Source of the DNA: Neurospora intermedia
Taxonomy: Eukaryota; Ascomycota; Sordariomycetes; Sordariales; Sordariaceae
Reading direction: 5' to 3'
Length of the DNA: 64,000 bases
Assembly (NCBI GenBank): GCA_037102815.1
Contig: BTPP01000002.1
Span: 3,596,001 to 3,660,000, forward strand
Part shown: positions 1 to 10,846 of the stretch, piece by piece
Layout: each line of letters opens with the position of its first letter
How positions within the stretch are numbered: the first letter of the stretch is position 1
Position numbers and translations under genes: made by a program
Notes under the pieces: model-generated
What the model was told of the DNA's origin: nothing
Database searches by the model: none
What the model saw: the letters and a program-made list of their open reading frames with translations, nothing else

Positions 1-1011
1 AGCAAAAGTCAATTGATCCCCAACATCCACGACGTATCCACAATTTCTGTCAGGGAAAAAAAAGATCCCCAGCGTTAGAACTGAAGGCTTTCGCTCAAGT
101 CTCCTTTGATCGCTGCTGCAGCCTAGCATCGCGTGCCATCAATCGAAGCCACGCGCGCCGAGTCTGCAAGGGAACGCTGCACATCATCGCCGAGGACCCG
201 ACTACCCGACTTTTCACTACGTTCAGCGAGGAGGTTGGGTTACTTTTCTTCAGGTCTCCCTCGCGTCGGATCTGCTGGCGCAATTGACCAACGGTATCGA
301 GTAATCACCTTGGGCATCCGTAGGGCTCTTCAGCAGTTTCACCTTGATTGGAGGCGGGTGCCACGTGTTGCGCGCCTCGCAAATAGCAAAAGTCTAGTTG
401 CCGTTCAGTCGCAGTCGCAGTCGCAGGGCGAAGGCGCATCAACATATCGCAACCACCCGAAGATCGACCTCCAATACAGACCGGCGGCGGCTTCGTTGTC
501 TGGCTGGACTGGATAGGAGGACGCTCACCCAAGCAAAATCGGCCTGCAGCGGCAGCCTCACAAAAAGAACCCAAAGAGCCACCTCACGGCTCTGCATTTC
601 GGCCCAGCCTCTTCACACCCATCGATTCGTTGTTACTAGCAACTCGTCTTCAAAATACTTGGGCGGCATCTCAGTCGTCTAGTCCGACATTTAAATGTGA
701 GTTTGGATCGCCCCATGCACATGCTCTAACCGCGGCTCTTGTTTTTCTTTTTTCAATTCGCCTATAGTCTTCAACATTTCTGTAACGGCTCTCAATTTTG
801 GGATCTTTTTCCTCAGTAGCACATTGTTTCCAACCGTCTCTGTTCATTGCGACAACATTGTGTCAGAGGGAAAAGAAAAACATCAGTTGTTCACATTTTG
901 GATTTTATAACGCCTTCTAACACTATGGACAGTTCATATTCCAATCACTGGTCCCACGTTGACCTCGCGTTTCACGACGTTAACAATCTTTTCACAAAAT
1001 CCACGGCAACC
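1..1011. other. 5' flank and leader of the SUN gene
   Basis: No coding gene is seen. The left half is C-rich and pyrimidine-rich, as in Neurospora promoters and leaders, and short open frames here show no family features. A likely leader intron lies at 697-767 and is listed separately. An in-frame upstream ATG at 925 could add 29 residues to the SUN protein. Confidence 0.6.
697..767 (+). other. Likely 5'UTR intron of the SUN gene
   Basis: A GTGAGT donor at 697, a CTCTAAC branch-like site near 724-730, a T-rich tract and a CCTATAG acceptor ending at 767 make a textbook 71-nt fungal intron. It lies 244 nt upstream of the chosen ATG. It carries no coding sequence, so it would be a leader intron. 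This is inferred from sequence only. Confidence 0.6.
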
Positions 1012-4000
1012 ATGCCTCCTAGACGGATAACGCGGAGGTCGGCGGTGTCACCTTCGCCTGCCCTTTCCGATATAGGCACGCCAAAGCCTGGAAAGCGCGG
1101 GACTTTGATTCCTGTTGAGCAGGTCAGGAATCAAACGCCCACCAGATTCAGTCTCAGTTATGGCTCCTCATTGGTGGCTATGCCAGACAGGAACAAAACC
1201 GCCGCAGGTACTGATCTCGAAACGGCCTTCGCCGAGATACACGAAACTGTCAGGACCGACAATATCAAGGCTGAGGCTCGACGTCGAGAGCTTGATGCGC
1301 GTAGGGGTAGCACAACTCCTGGCCCCAGACGCCCTGACCCAATTGAGGAAGAAACCGAAGAGGAGGAGGAAGAGGATGAGGAGGTTCAGGAAGAGAAGGA
1401 AGAAGACGATGACGACAACCAAGATGGCTACTACAATGACGAGGAAGAAGAGGAACCCGAACCAGACCCGCCCCGGCGTGCTACGAAACCAGCACAAACT
1501 CTCAACAAGCTACAAGATCAGATTGAGAAGGCAAAGCTACTAGAAAAGCAAAGGGCGGAGGAGAGGGCAGCGGAAGAAAGGGAGAAAGCGGAGAAGGACG
1601 CCGCGGAGAGAGAAAGGAAGAGAGTGGACAAAAACAAGAAGGACAAAGAAGAGAGGGAAAAGAGGGAAACGGCTGAGAAAGAAAAGAAGGAACAGGCCGC
1701 GAAAGCTCAGCAAGAAGCCAAAGCAAAGGTTGCGCGTGAGGCCCAAGACCGAGCGGAACGAGAAGCCAAGAAACGAGCACGCGACGAGGAGGACTATGAC
1801 CAGGCCGAGCTGGAACGTGCCGAACGAAATGCTCGGCTGAAACGTGAGCGTTCTGAAGATGCGCGGCGTCAAGCCGAACAGCAGCACGCAGCAGAGGCCG
1901 CGCGTAAGAAGGAAGAGCAACGCCAAGCTCGAGAGGCAAGCGAAGCAGAGATGGCAAGCCTGGAGGAAGCAAGGACGCAGGCTATGCGACCACCCCCTCC
2001 ACCTTCCAAACAACTGCTTTCAACACCACCTACTTCCAGGACAAGGGAACTTGTGGTACCCGATACCGGAAACAGCTACGTGGAGGAAAGCGATGTTTAC
2101 ACGGACTCGGAAAAGATGAGGGAAGTGCTCGAAGAAGAGGTGCGAATGGCTCAACAAAGGCGATTAGCCCGATATACTCCAGAGCCTCCAGAACCACCCA
2201 GAATCGCAAGGCGACCAGCGTCAACCCTCTCCAATTCTCTCCAACCTCCTTCCCATCAAGTCGATCAACACCAAGACTTGTTCGACACAGAGGCGAAATC
2301 CATGTCTGACAAACAGTACCCGACCTTTGGCAAGGTGTCCAAGCCCACAGCGGCAAGACCGAACCAAACATCCAGGCCGCGAGCCGAACAGTCAAATGCC
2401 ACCAACGGGGAAACACCGCCTCCTCCGTATACTACTGCTCCTCCTACCTTCATGCAACGATTACTGAGTTTGATTCGCCGTTCGACATGGGGCGTGTGGA
2501 AGCTGTTCACATTCCTTGTACCAGTGCTCCTCATCGGTCTGATAGTCTTAACAGCGTCTTCTTATGGTTCGCCGGATTCGAATACCAGCATCCGATGGTA
2601 TGGCTGGAAGCACTGGAGGAGCAACGTCGGGCAGTTCATCCCCAGTCATCCGCAGCTAACGGATGATCAGTTTAATGACTTGAAGGACTTTATCCTTGAA
2701 CAATCGTCATCTACGGAGAGTGCTCTCAAAAGCATCCAAACTCTTCTTCCCCGGATGGTGCACGTTAAACGTGGTCCAAACGGCGATCTCATCATTCAGG
2801 ACGACTTTTGGCATGCTCTTCTGGATAAGATGCTCAAGGACAGCTCGGTTCTCACGCTTGACGGCACTGGTGACATTTCCGAGGAGCATTGGGACGCACT
2901 GCGGCCGCGTCTCATCAAAGCCGGGCTTTTCGAGAAGGGCCCCTCGGATGAGCACATCTTGCAGATTGCCGAAGGCACTGTTTCCAAATCTTGGGAACGT
3001 TGGGTAACCAAGAACGGAGAAAAGGTTGCCCATGTTGTCAAAGAGCATCTACCAGGAGACAAAGGCGATGGGGTCACGCGTGACGCAGCCATCAGTCGAG
3101 ATGAGTTTGTGGGCCTCTTGAAGAAAAGGATTGCAGAACACAAGGAGGAGATTGATGGTCAATTGGATTCCGTCAAGAAAGGGCTTGAGACACTCATCGA
3201 CACTACGGTCAAGGCGGCCATCTCCAACTCCGAAGGCAGTCTTTCCAAGTCCGAAATCACCACCCTGGTCAGGAATATTGTCAAGAAGGAGATTCCTCGG
3301 GCGCAACTTGAAGCAGCCGCTAAGGACGGCATCATGCGCAACTACCACGACTACGTTGAAACCCAAGTCAACCATTTCGGCCTGGGCAATGAAGCTGGTA
3401 TCGTCTTGTCGGAATCATCCCCCGTATACCGACTTGATTCGCAAGCACTGCCAGGCAACAAGCACCTCAGCAAACTGCTCGGCAAGCCAAAGCCCATTTC
3501 GAGCAAGGATCAGGTCACCCTGGAAGCAGAATACATGCTGGCGCTCTCTGCCTGGAACGACGTTGGCCAGTGCTGGTGCGCTGGCATCTCAGCCAGCAGG
3601 GGGGCCGAGCTTGCCGTGGAGATGGCCAACCCTGTCATTCCCCAAGCCATCGTCGTTGAGCACGTCCACCCGAACGCGACGAATGACCCTGGGTCCATGC
3701 CCAAAGACATCGAGATTTGGGGATACTATCCGGACGCGGACGACAACAAGCGACTCTTGGCATGGATGGACGAGTTGTACCCTGGCGAGCGCGAAGCTGA
3801 CATGAAGAGGGTCGACGCAGACACCAAAAAATCGCTGTCCCTCATCAACAGAAAATACGTCAAGATCGGCGAGCTGGAGTACGACTATGCCAAGACCAGC
3901 GGTAGCCACGGTATGTTTGTCCACAAGCTGTCGGAGGAGTTGCTTGATCTGGATGCGGCGACGTACAAGGTGGTGGTCAGAGCCAAGACGAACCACGGAG

Positions 4001-4071
4001 CCCTGGATCATACATGCATTTACCGACTGAAACTGTTTGGAGAGGAATTAGAGTATGAGGGCGAGGAATAA
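1012..4071 (+). CDS. SUN-domain (Sad1/UNC-84) nuclear envelope protein
   Basis: One exon, 1019 aa. SUN proteins span the inner nuclear membrane and form the inner half of LINC complexes, binding KASH partners in the perinuclear space and linking chromatin or the spindle pole body to the cytoskeleton. Visible layout: basic N-terminus starting MPPRRITRRS; an acidic Glu/Asp run (about residues 105-150); a long Lys/Glu/Ala/Arg-rich coiled coil (about 165-320); a proline-rich stretch; one membrane segment at about 498-518 (LFTFLVPVLLIGLIVL); a lumenal helical region; and a C-terminal SUN domain from about 820 with GQCWCAGIS, VEHVHP and a KDIEIWGYYPD segment. ATG 1012 was chosen because its N-terminus is typical of fungal homologues; an in-frame ATG at 925 is possible. 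Family assignment is firm; the partner is unknown. Confidence 0.9.
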   Translation: MPPRRITRRSAVSPSPALSDIGTPKPGKRGTLIPVEQVRNQTPTRFSLSYGSSLVAMPDRNKTAAGTDLETAFAEIHETVRTDNIKAEARRRELDARRGSTTPGPRRPDPIEEETEEEEEEDEEVQEEKEEDDDDNQDGYYNDEEEEEPEPDPPRRATKPAQTLNKLQDQIEKAKLLEKQRAEERAAEEREKAEKDAAERERKRVDKNKKDKEEREKRETAEKEKKEQAAKAQQEAKAKVAREAQDRAEREAKKRARDEEDYDQAELERAERNARLKRERSEDARRQAEQQHAAEAARKKEEQRQAREASEAEMASLEEARTQAMRPPPPPSKQLLSTPPTSRTRELVVPDTGNSYVEESDVYTDSEKMREVLEEEVRMAQQRRLARYTPEPPEPPRIARRPASTLSNSLQPPSHQVDQHQDLFDTEAKSMSDKQYPTFGKVSKPTAARPNQTSRPRAEQSNATNGETPPPPYTTAPPTFMQRLLSLIRRSTWGVWKLFTFLVPVLLIGLIVLTASSYGSPDSNTSIRWYGWKHWRSNVGQFIPSHPQLTDDQFNDLKDFILEQSSSTESALKSIQTLLPRMVHVKRGPNGDLIIQDDFWHALLDKMLKDSSVLTLDGTGDISEEHWDALRPRLIKAGLFEKGPSDEHILQIAEGTVSKSWERWVTKNGEKVAHVVKEHLPGDKGDGVTRDAAISRDEFVGLLKKRIAEHKEEIDGQLDSVKKGLETLIDTTVKAAISNSEGSLSKSEITTLVRNIVKKEIPRAQLEAAAKDGIMRNYHDYVETQVNHFGLGNEAGIVLSESSPVYRLDSQALPGNKHLSKLLGKPKPISSKDQVTLEAEYMLALSAWNDVGQCWCAGISASRGAELAVEMANPVIPQAIVVEHVHPNATNDPGSMPKDIEIWGYYPDADDNKRLLAWMDELYPGEREADMKRVDADTKKSLSLINRKYVKIGELEYDYAKTSGSHGMFVHKLSEELLDLDAATYKVVVRAKTNHGALDHTCIYRLKLFGEELEYEGEE

Positions 4072-4835
4072 CGGGACTGACAATGGGTATCTGGGCGACG
4101 GATCTTGAGCAATCGAATACGTATTGAAGGGAAAAGCAAGGAAATTGGGAATGGGGCAAGGCGTTTTGGTCCTCTTTTTTTAACGCTTTCAACTTGGGGA
4201 AACGTACATATGGGTGGGTCTAGTGGGTTGGTTTCACTGCGGATGTCTACCTACGAAGGAATCATGTGAGCGAGCGATACCCGTCTTCAAGCTCATTTTT
4301 TTCGTGGTTCAATACATTATGCTTTCGTGATAGTTTGGCTCTTTTCATTGCTCAAGCACGGTGTTGATGTTCGAATGTTGCTGTTCTAAGTGAGATATGT
4401 ACATTGCTGAAGTTGTGGGCGCTCAAATAAAATCACTAAAATTTGAATTTGGTTGGATTCGAAAGTTGCTTTGAGTTTCCTACTCCAACCCCGTACAACT
4501 GCCCATCCAACCCGTCATGAACCATAGCAACGACGTGAGAATGTCACTGGGGGCTGACAACTCAATGGTCGTCTGTCTGCTCGAATGACCCTAACCCTGG
4601 CCTGAGCTGACCGCGCCTCTGAGATCCCTGCTGCAGATCCCCTCGCTTACAGTGGATGAGGTGGGTCGAGCTGGCAGAATTGCTCTCCGCCAAAAGTTTT
4701 CCCATCGCATCGAACTGCAAAGCCACCAGCAACGACCCGCAGGCAATTGGATTCGCTCGACTAGCAGACCCGACCTTTGGAACTTTGTCGAACCCACCAC
4801 GCCAATCTCCAGCACGGTCAAACAACACAAACACA
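4072..4835. other. Intergenic: SUN 3' end and dbp4 promoter
   Basis: 764 bp between two genes in the same direction. An AATAAA-like signal (caaataaaatc) occurs near 4424-4434. The 250 bp before the dbp4 ATG are C-rich and pyrimidine-rich. No further gene is seen. Confidence 0.6.
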
Positions 4836-7381
4836 ATGGCTCCAGGAGGCCCCAAAGGCCGCGGTGGCAAGGGCAAAGCCGAGAAGGAAAGGCCCAAAGC
4901 CAACAAGGCCGAACACAAGACGTTGAAGAGGAAAAGAGAGTTGGAGAACCTCGAGGCGCTTCAGAAGAGAATCGACGAACTTGTAAGTCCTACTGAACCC
5001 CCATTTCTCACCCTACAACCGCACACGCTTCTAAATATTGTGTCTCAATCTACTAGGACCCCAAATCCACCGAAATCAACAAGTTCTCGGACCTTCCCCT
5101 TTGCGAACCTACCGCCTCTGGACTGCGCGCATCCCATTTCGAGGTCCTAACCGATGTCCAACGCGCCGCCATCCCTCTCGCGCTCAAAGGGCAAGATATC
5201 CTCGGCGCTGCTAGGACAGGCAGCGGCAAGACCCTCGCCTTCCTTGTCCCCGTCCTCGAGAAGCTATACCGTGCACGATGGACCGAGTACGACGGTCTCG
5301 GTGCCCTCATTATCAGCCCGACCCGTGAATTGGCCGTCCAAATATTCGAAGTTCTCCGGAAGATTGGTCGCAACCACAGCTTTTCGGCCGGCTTGGTCAT
5401 TGGTGGAAAGAGCTTGAAGGAGGAGGCGGAGCGTCTTGGGCGCATGAATATTCTCGTCTGCACACCTGGCCGTATGCTGCAGCATCTCGACCAAACGGCC
5501 GGCTTCGATGTTGACAACCTCCAGATGCTCGTGCTTGATGAGGCCGACCGCATCATGGACATGGGTTTCCAACAGGCCGTTGACGCTCTTGTTGAGCATC
5601 TTCCCAAGAGCAGGCAGACCCTGCTGTTTAGCGCCACACAAAGCAAGCGTGTCTCGGACCTTGCCCGGTTGAGCTTGAAGGACCCCGAATACGTCTCTGT
5701 TCACGAAGCCGCAGCATCGGCGACCCCCGTCGGCCTCCAACAGCATTACATCGTCACACCTCTCCCTGAGAAGCTCGACACGCTATGGGGCTTCCTACGA
5801 ACGAACCTCAAGAGCAAGATTATTGTGTTTATGTCCTCCGGCAAGCAGGTCAGATTCGTCTACGAAAGTTTCAAGCGGATGCAGCCCGGTATTCCACTAC
5901 TACATTTGCATGGTCGCCAAAAACAAATAGCACGTCTCGAGATCACGAACCGGTTCACGTCCGCAAAATACTCCTGCCTCTTCGCCACCGATGTCGTGGC
6001 CAGAGGTGTCGATTTCCCCGCCGTTGACTGGGTCATCCAGGTCGATTGCCCTGAAGATGCCGACACCTACATCCATCGCGTTGGCAGAACGGCGCGTTAC
6101 GAGAGCAAGGGTCGCGCTGTCTTGTTCCTTGATCCCAGCGAAGAAGAGGGTTTCCTTAAGCGTCTCGAGCACAAGAAGGTGACTGTCCAGAAAGTGAACG
6201 TCAAAGAGAACAAGAAGAAGAGCATCAAGAACGAACTACAGTCACAGTGTTTCCAGTCACCCGATCTCAAATACCTCGGACAAAAGGCATTCGTCTCGTA
6301 CGTCCGCTCGATTTACCTGCAAAAGGATAAGGAGGTGTTCAAGTTCGACAAACTCGACCTCGACGGTTTTGCTTCCAGCCTGGGTCTCCCAGGTACTCCA
6401 CAGATCAGGTACCAGAAGGGCGAGGACGTCAAGAAGCTCAAGAATGCCTCGCGCGCCGCCATGTCCAGCGGGTCCGACACAGAAGGCTCGGACGGCGAGA
6501 TCCGCAAGAAGAAGAAGGAGGTCAGGACAAAGTACGACAAGATGGCCGAGCGTCAAAACCAGGACGTTTTGTCGACGCATTACCGCAAGCTTCTCGGAGA
6601 AGATCAGGCAGAAGACAACGAGGAAGACGACTTCCTCTCGGTCAAGCGCGTGCTGGACGACGATGCCGCCCTCGACGACGCCGCCGGCAACGCCAAGTCC
6701 GGCACCAACCCCGACGGCACGGCCAAGGTGGTCAAGCTGGGCAAGAACGCCGAGTTGGTCATCGACTCGCACCGCCGCGAGAAGCTGCTCAAGTCCAAGA
6801 AGAAGCTGCTCAAGTACATGGAGAAGGGCCAGAAGCTTGTGTTTGACGACGAAGGAAACGCCCACCCGCTCTACCAGCTGCAAGACGAGGAGGACTTCCA
6901 GAAAGAGGGCGACGCCAAGGAGCTCAGGCAGAAGTTCGTCGAAAGCGAGGCCACCAAGGTCAAGGAGCAGGATGTCGAAGACAAGCTGCTGGCCAAGCAG
7001 CGGAGGAAGGAGAAGAGGGAGCGCGCCAAGGCAAGGGAGAGGGGTGAGGAGGTCGAGAGGGAGAAGGGTCCCCTGCAGCCGGCGCTGCTGGACGCGCACA
7101 GCGATGTGGAGGAGGATCCCCTGGCTTTACTCAGAAGTTTGCCTGTTGCCGGCAAGGGCGGTGACAGCGGTGACGAGAGCGAGGATGATAGGGAACCGCC
7201 TAAGAAGAAGGCCAAGAAGTGGTTCCAGAAGGATGACTCGGATACGGAGTACAGCGATGATGGCAGGCCGAGGAGGAAGAAGGCCAAGATGGAGGGCGGC
7301 AGGAAGGTCATTGAGATGGATCATGAGCCGGATAATTTGCAGGATTTGGAGGCTTTGGCTGCTGGCTTGTTGGAGGATTGA
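4836..7381 (+). CDS. dbp4: ATP-dependent RNA helicase Dbp4/Hca4 (DEAD box)
   Basis: Exons 4836-4982 and 5057-7381, 823 aa. Dbp4 is a nucleolar DEAD-box helicase of the early small-subunit processome, needed for 18S rRNA maturation and U14 snoRNA release. Visible motifs: Q motif ([19 protein letters not shown], about 71-89), Walker [10 protein letters not shown] (100-108), [10 protein letters not shown] and TPGR, DEAD (210-213), SAT (about 241-243), RGVDFP and HRVGRTAR in the second RecA domain. A long charged C-terminal tail with Lys/Glu and Asp/Ser-rich blocks follows, as in this family ([13 protein letters not shown] near the end). The first intron (4983-5056) has a GTAAGT donor and a CTACTAG acceptor and is needed to join the start [13 protein letters not shown] to the helicase core. 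Length fits fungal Dbp4 proteins. Confidence 0.95.
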
Positions 7382-9439
7382 TGAGTTGGTTATCAGTGTT
7401 GGTGTTGATGTGGGAAAAGAGAGAGATATCGGGTTCTTTCATCCAATCATGGATGTTTACATACGTATTTTGCGATAGTTTTAGACTTGTTATGATACCT
7501 AAACCACGTATTTTGACAAAAGGGTCGGTCCCATGACATGCTCCCTTCTTGTAGAATGCATTTCCAGCCTCTGTATCCATCCTTTTCCAGCAGCCTGCAG
7601 CGAGGTTTCGGGGTACTGTAAGGCTGGACGAAACATTTCGCAAGTCCTGAAGCATGTCTTTCGCTCCTTCCAGCACAGGACAGCACCCCGCACACTCGAG
7701 TGGATGGCTGCTTCCGTTTTCGCCTTCGTCAATCATTTGGTGGATGAAGGAGCGGGCCAGGACCTTGACGAGACGGGGTCAAATTGATACTCCGATCATC
7801 CTCATCCGAGGCGGGATTGATTTGTTTCTGTCATTACCTTTCATTTCTCGAAAGTTTGGAAAACGTTCTACCGTCTCTTTGTGTTCTCTTTTCCTCTGAA
7901 ATCTTTTTTCCGTGGGCGAAACTGTAAGGTAACCCAGCTATCTCTCCGCACTCGTTGGAACATGCCTTTTCTTTCAAGTATATTAATCAACATTTACAAC
8001 AACAAAGGCCTGGTTCGAATTTAGCCGTGGATCAAGCAGCTTCAAATAAGTTGAGAATCAACACTCCGATTAGGGAACCCATACGATGATGTTTTGTCCC
8101 TTAAATTATTTACCCACTCTCTGCAAGAGGCTACTTAGTTGTTGTCTCCCCAAGACCAGTCTCCAAAACTACGGTTATCAGCTCATGCTTTGATCAAAGC
8201 CGGTCTCGCACAAGGCATCAATCTGCCTGAGGCTGGTAGCGGTGGATAGGAGAAATGGAAGAGTTAAGGTGCTTCCCCTCGACTGCCGGGAGGCTTGTGC
8301 CAAACGAACGACAGTACGGGATGCAAGCATCCATAGTATGTGAAGCCCCCTCACGGTAAGATGCCGCGTTCGTTTGCGACCAGTCTTTACATACCCACAC
8401 ACCCCTTGGTAAGACTTTCTGATGTTCCTGGATAGCAATTATTGCCGTCAATACAAGATGTTCGAGGTGACTGGTACAGCTTCATCTTACTTGTGAATGC
8501 TCCTCTGTCTGTCTGTCTTCTGCACACCAGCACGCTTTCTAGCACATTTCCAATGCGGCAAAGACTCGGGCCATTGGTTTTCAACTTTTCTGGAAATCAG
8601 GCATCATCAGACATACATATACCCAATTCTGTACATTTTATGCTCGCAAAAAAATAATAGGGGAGCCATGTTGCCACCCTGGAGCACTGTGAGTTTGATT
8701 CTTCCAGTATCCTGCCCTTTCCACTTTTCCTTTTTTTTTTTTTTTTTTTTCTTTTTTTTTTTTTTTCACATAATTTCTGGCGGGCATGAACGTTGTAGTA
8801 TGCTTACAGACTATGCATAATTTCCAGCAAACTTGAAAATCAATGGCCCGAGTTTTTGCGGTACATCTTAGAGATACTTATCCACACCTTATCACATCAG
8901 TTGGACCAAGCCGGGTCAAGTTTTTACTGCCTTCAAGTACTTGACACGTTCTCATCAAGGCACAAAGTTAACGTTGAAACTCCGTACCTTGGCGTCCATT
9001 GACTGGCACTCCCTTCCAGAAAAGTAGGCTGGCTTGACTCCCGGTTGTCATCTTTTATTACCACTTTACAATCATGTGCCTTTTCCGTAGTCATATTTGC
9101 GCGTCCATCAAGATCAGCTGCAGATTCTAACATTCAGCAGGTTTTCCACGCAGGGTTGAGCGAGTCCTCCGGCTGTCTGCTTGTTTGTACTGCTCGTTGG
9201 CACTTGCATACTGCGTGCTATGCCAAATCCCATTGGATGAGGTACCTACTTGATGATAGCGTCACCATCCAAGTCCTCTGCTTCCCTGCCCACTCGTACT
9301 TATAAGATGTTTCTGCAAAACGACGTGTGCCCTCTTCGGCCCCTCACCTCAGCTTTGTCATCTAGAAGCCTACGGAGAGACGATTACATTTACCAAGGCG
9401 TCAGCTGGCCCAAACTTCTTTCCCTCATTGAGATTGACC
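7382..9439. other. Gene-free stretch between dbp4 and the RBR gene
   Basis: About 2.06 kb with stops in all frames and only short open frames without family features. It holds a long pyrimidine tract at 8731-8766 (20 T, one C, 15 T). CT-rich sequence near 9300-9430 probably belongs to the promoter and leader of the next gene. Confidence 0.55.
8731..8766 (+). repeat. Poly(T) tract interrupted by one C
   Basis: Twenty T, one C, then fifteen T. This is a simple homopolymer in a gene-free region. It could be the complement of a retroposed poly(A) tail, but no coding or target-site evidence for that is visible next to it. Confidence 0.9.
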
Positions 9440-10846
9440 ATGGCTACTCTTACCGTCGAAACACGATCGCAAACCGAAACGCTAGCCTCCAACAAGACTG
9501 AGGCCGTCCAAATCGAGACCCTACAGATAGAGTGTGTCGTCTGCACAGAGACGAAAGACTTTCTTCAATTTCCATTGTCGACACTCTCTACTGATTGTCA
9601 ACACGCGATGCGTGTCTGCGTCGAATGTGTTCGTTTGAGCATCGCGGCGGATTTCAAAAACAAGCCCTGGCAGGACATCAATTGTCCGGAGTGTAACAAC
9701 CGTCTCGATGCGGATGTTGTTCTACGTTACGCCAGCCCGGAGACACGGGCGAAGTATGACGATTTTCTAACTAAGAACATGCTGGAAAGCCAAGAAGGCT
9801 TCAGGTGGGTAAGTTAATCGCTCCCATTGGAACTAGATTTCCCTAGCTCGGCGGCAATTCATAACTGACCGTTCTGTACTCCAACAGTGTCCAGAGCCAA
9901 GTTGTGGCAGCGGCCACATTCACGAAGACGGGTACAGCCAGCCCATCGTGAAGTGTCCCAATGGACACTTGTCATGCTACTTCCACAAAGTGCCATGGCA
10001 CGAGGGCATGACTTGCGACGAGTTCGACATTGTGAAGAAGAACCCGGACAGCCCGGCCTACAAACAACATCTTCGACAACAGGAGGAGAATCAGCAAAGC
10101 GAGAAGATAATTGCGCTTACGTCGAAGCCTTGCCCTGCATGTGGGCGAAACATTGAGAGAAATGGCGGATGGTAAGTTTACCTTCTGTGGTGTTTTGCCT
10201 TCCATGGTTACAGAGCAGGTGGCTAACGTCCGTGGTTGACAGCGCGCACATGATATGTAAGACAATCTCCCCAGCGACTTCAACACATTTTCACATGTTT
10301 GTGTCTGAGACTTTTCGTCTACTCTGTTCCCTGTCAGATACTCCCCACCTGTGTCCGCAGCTCAACATGCACCGGAAAGACAAGTTGCTCTTCCTTGTTC
10401 TTCGCACCCTCTAACACATCATACTATACATGTCCTTGAATTGATCTTCTGATGCTCTTCTAGGCTCCGTGTGCCGCTACGAGTTTTGCTGGCACTGTCG
10501 CAATGCTTGGCATGAGCATTGAACCCGTCGACGCTAAGAGCGCTCCCACAACGATTGTCTCGTTTCTGTTCCTTCTTTTTTCTTAAACACAAAGTCTTGA
10601 AGTTCACTTCGGGTCCCTTTCCCTCTGTTTTCCTGTATCGACACAGAACATCTCTTTGCACCAAGCAACCATAATCATCAATTTAAGCACTGTGCTAAAA
10701 CAAAACTCATGTCTCAATTAATAGGCTTCAAGTGCTCATACGAATTCTGCTGGGAATGCATGGCAGACTTCAAGGAGATTTTGAGGACTAGCAACGATGC
10801 CCACCAGAAGGATTGCAGGTTCCATACGAACAATCTGAAGGACTGA
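9440..10846 (+). CDS. Small RING-IBR-RING (RBR, Ariadne-like) E3 ubiquitin ligase
   Basis: Main model: exons 9440-9808, 9888-10171, 10243-10256 and 10725-10846, 262 aa. RBR ligases take ubiquitin from an E2 onto a RING2 cysteine before passing it to the substrate. Visible: RING1 (CVVCTETKDF...INCPEC, about 31-80), IBR (CPEPSCGSGHIHEDGY...KCPNGHLSCYFHKVPWH...C, about 124-170) and RING2 (KPCPACGRNIERNGGCAHMIC...CSYEFCWEC). The cysteine of NGGC corresponds to the catalytic residue. A 14-nt microexon (10243-10256) encodes most of CAHMI. The last exon ends with the usual H/C-containing tail (NDAHQKDCRFHTNNLKD). A second last exon at 10464-10522 fits the same phase and is listed separately. No Ariadne C-terminal domain follows, so the protein is short for the class. 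Confidence 0.75.
10464..10522 (+). other. Alternative terminal exon of the RBR ligase (tandem exon duplicate)
   Basis: After a CTTCTAG acceptor at 10463, phase-matched to the microexon donor at 10256, this segment reads C-SVC-R-YEFCW-HC-RNAWHEH then stop. It repeats the RING2 pattern C-x2-C-x-YEFCW-x-C also encoded by exon 10725-10846. Using it gives a 241-aa protein that keeps the catalytic NGGC and four zinc ligands but loses the canonical tail. The two exons share only a few identical codons, so the duplication is old or the copy is decaying. Whether it is used is inference. Confidence 0.55.

Noticed and set aside
1502-2013. Long Leu/Phe-rich minus-strand frames under the SUN coiled coil
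   Set aside because: They are the reverse of Lys/Glu-rich codons; antisense artefact.
6257-7478. Long frames on both strands over the Dbp4 tail
   Set aside because: Arg/Ser-rich or Leu-rich shadows of the charged Dbp4 tail with no independent signal.
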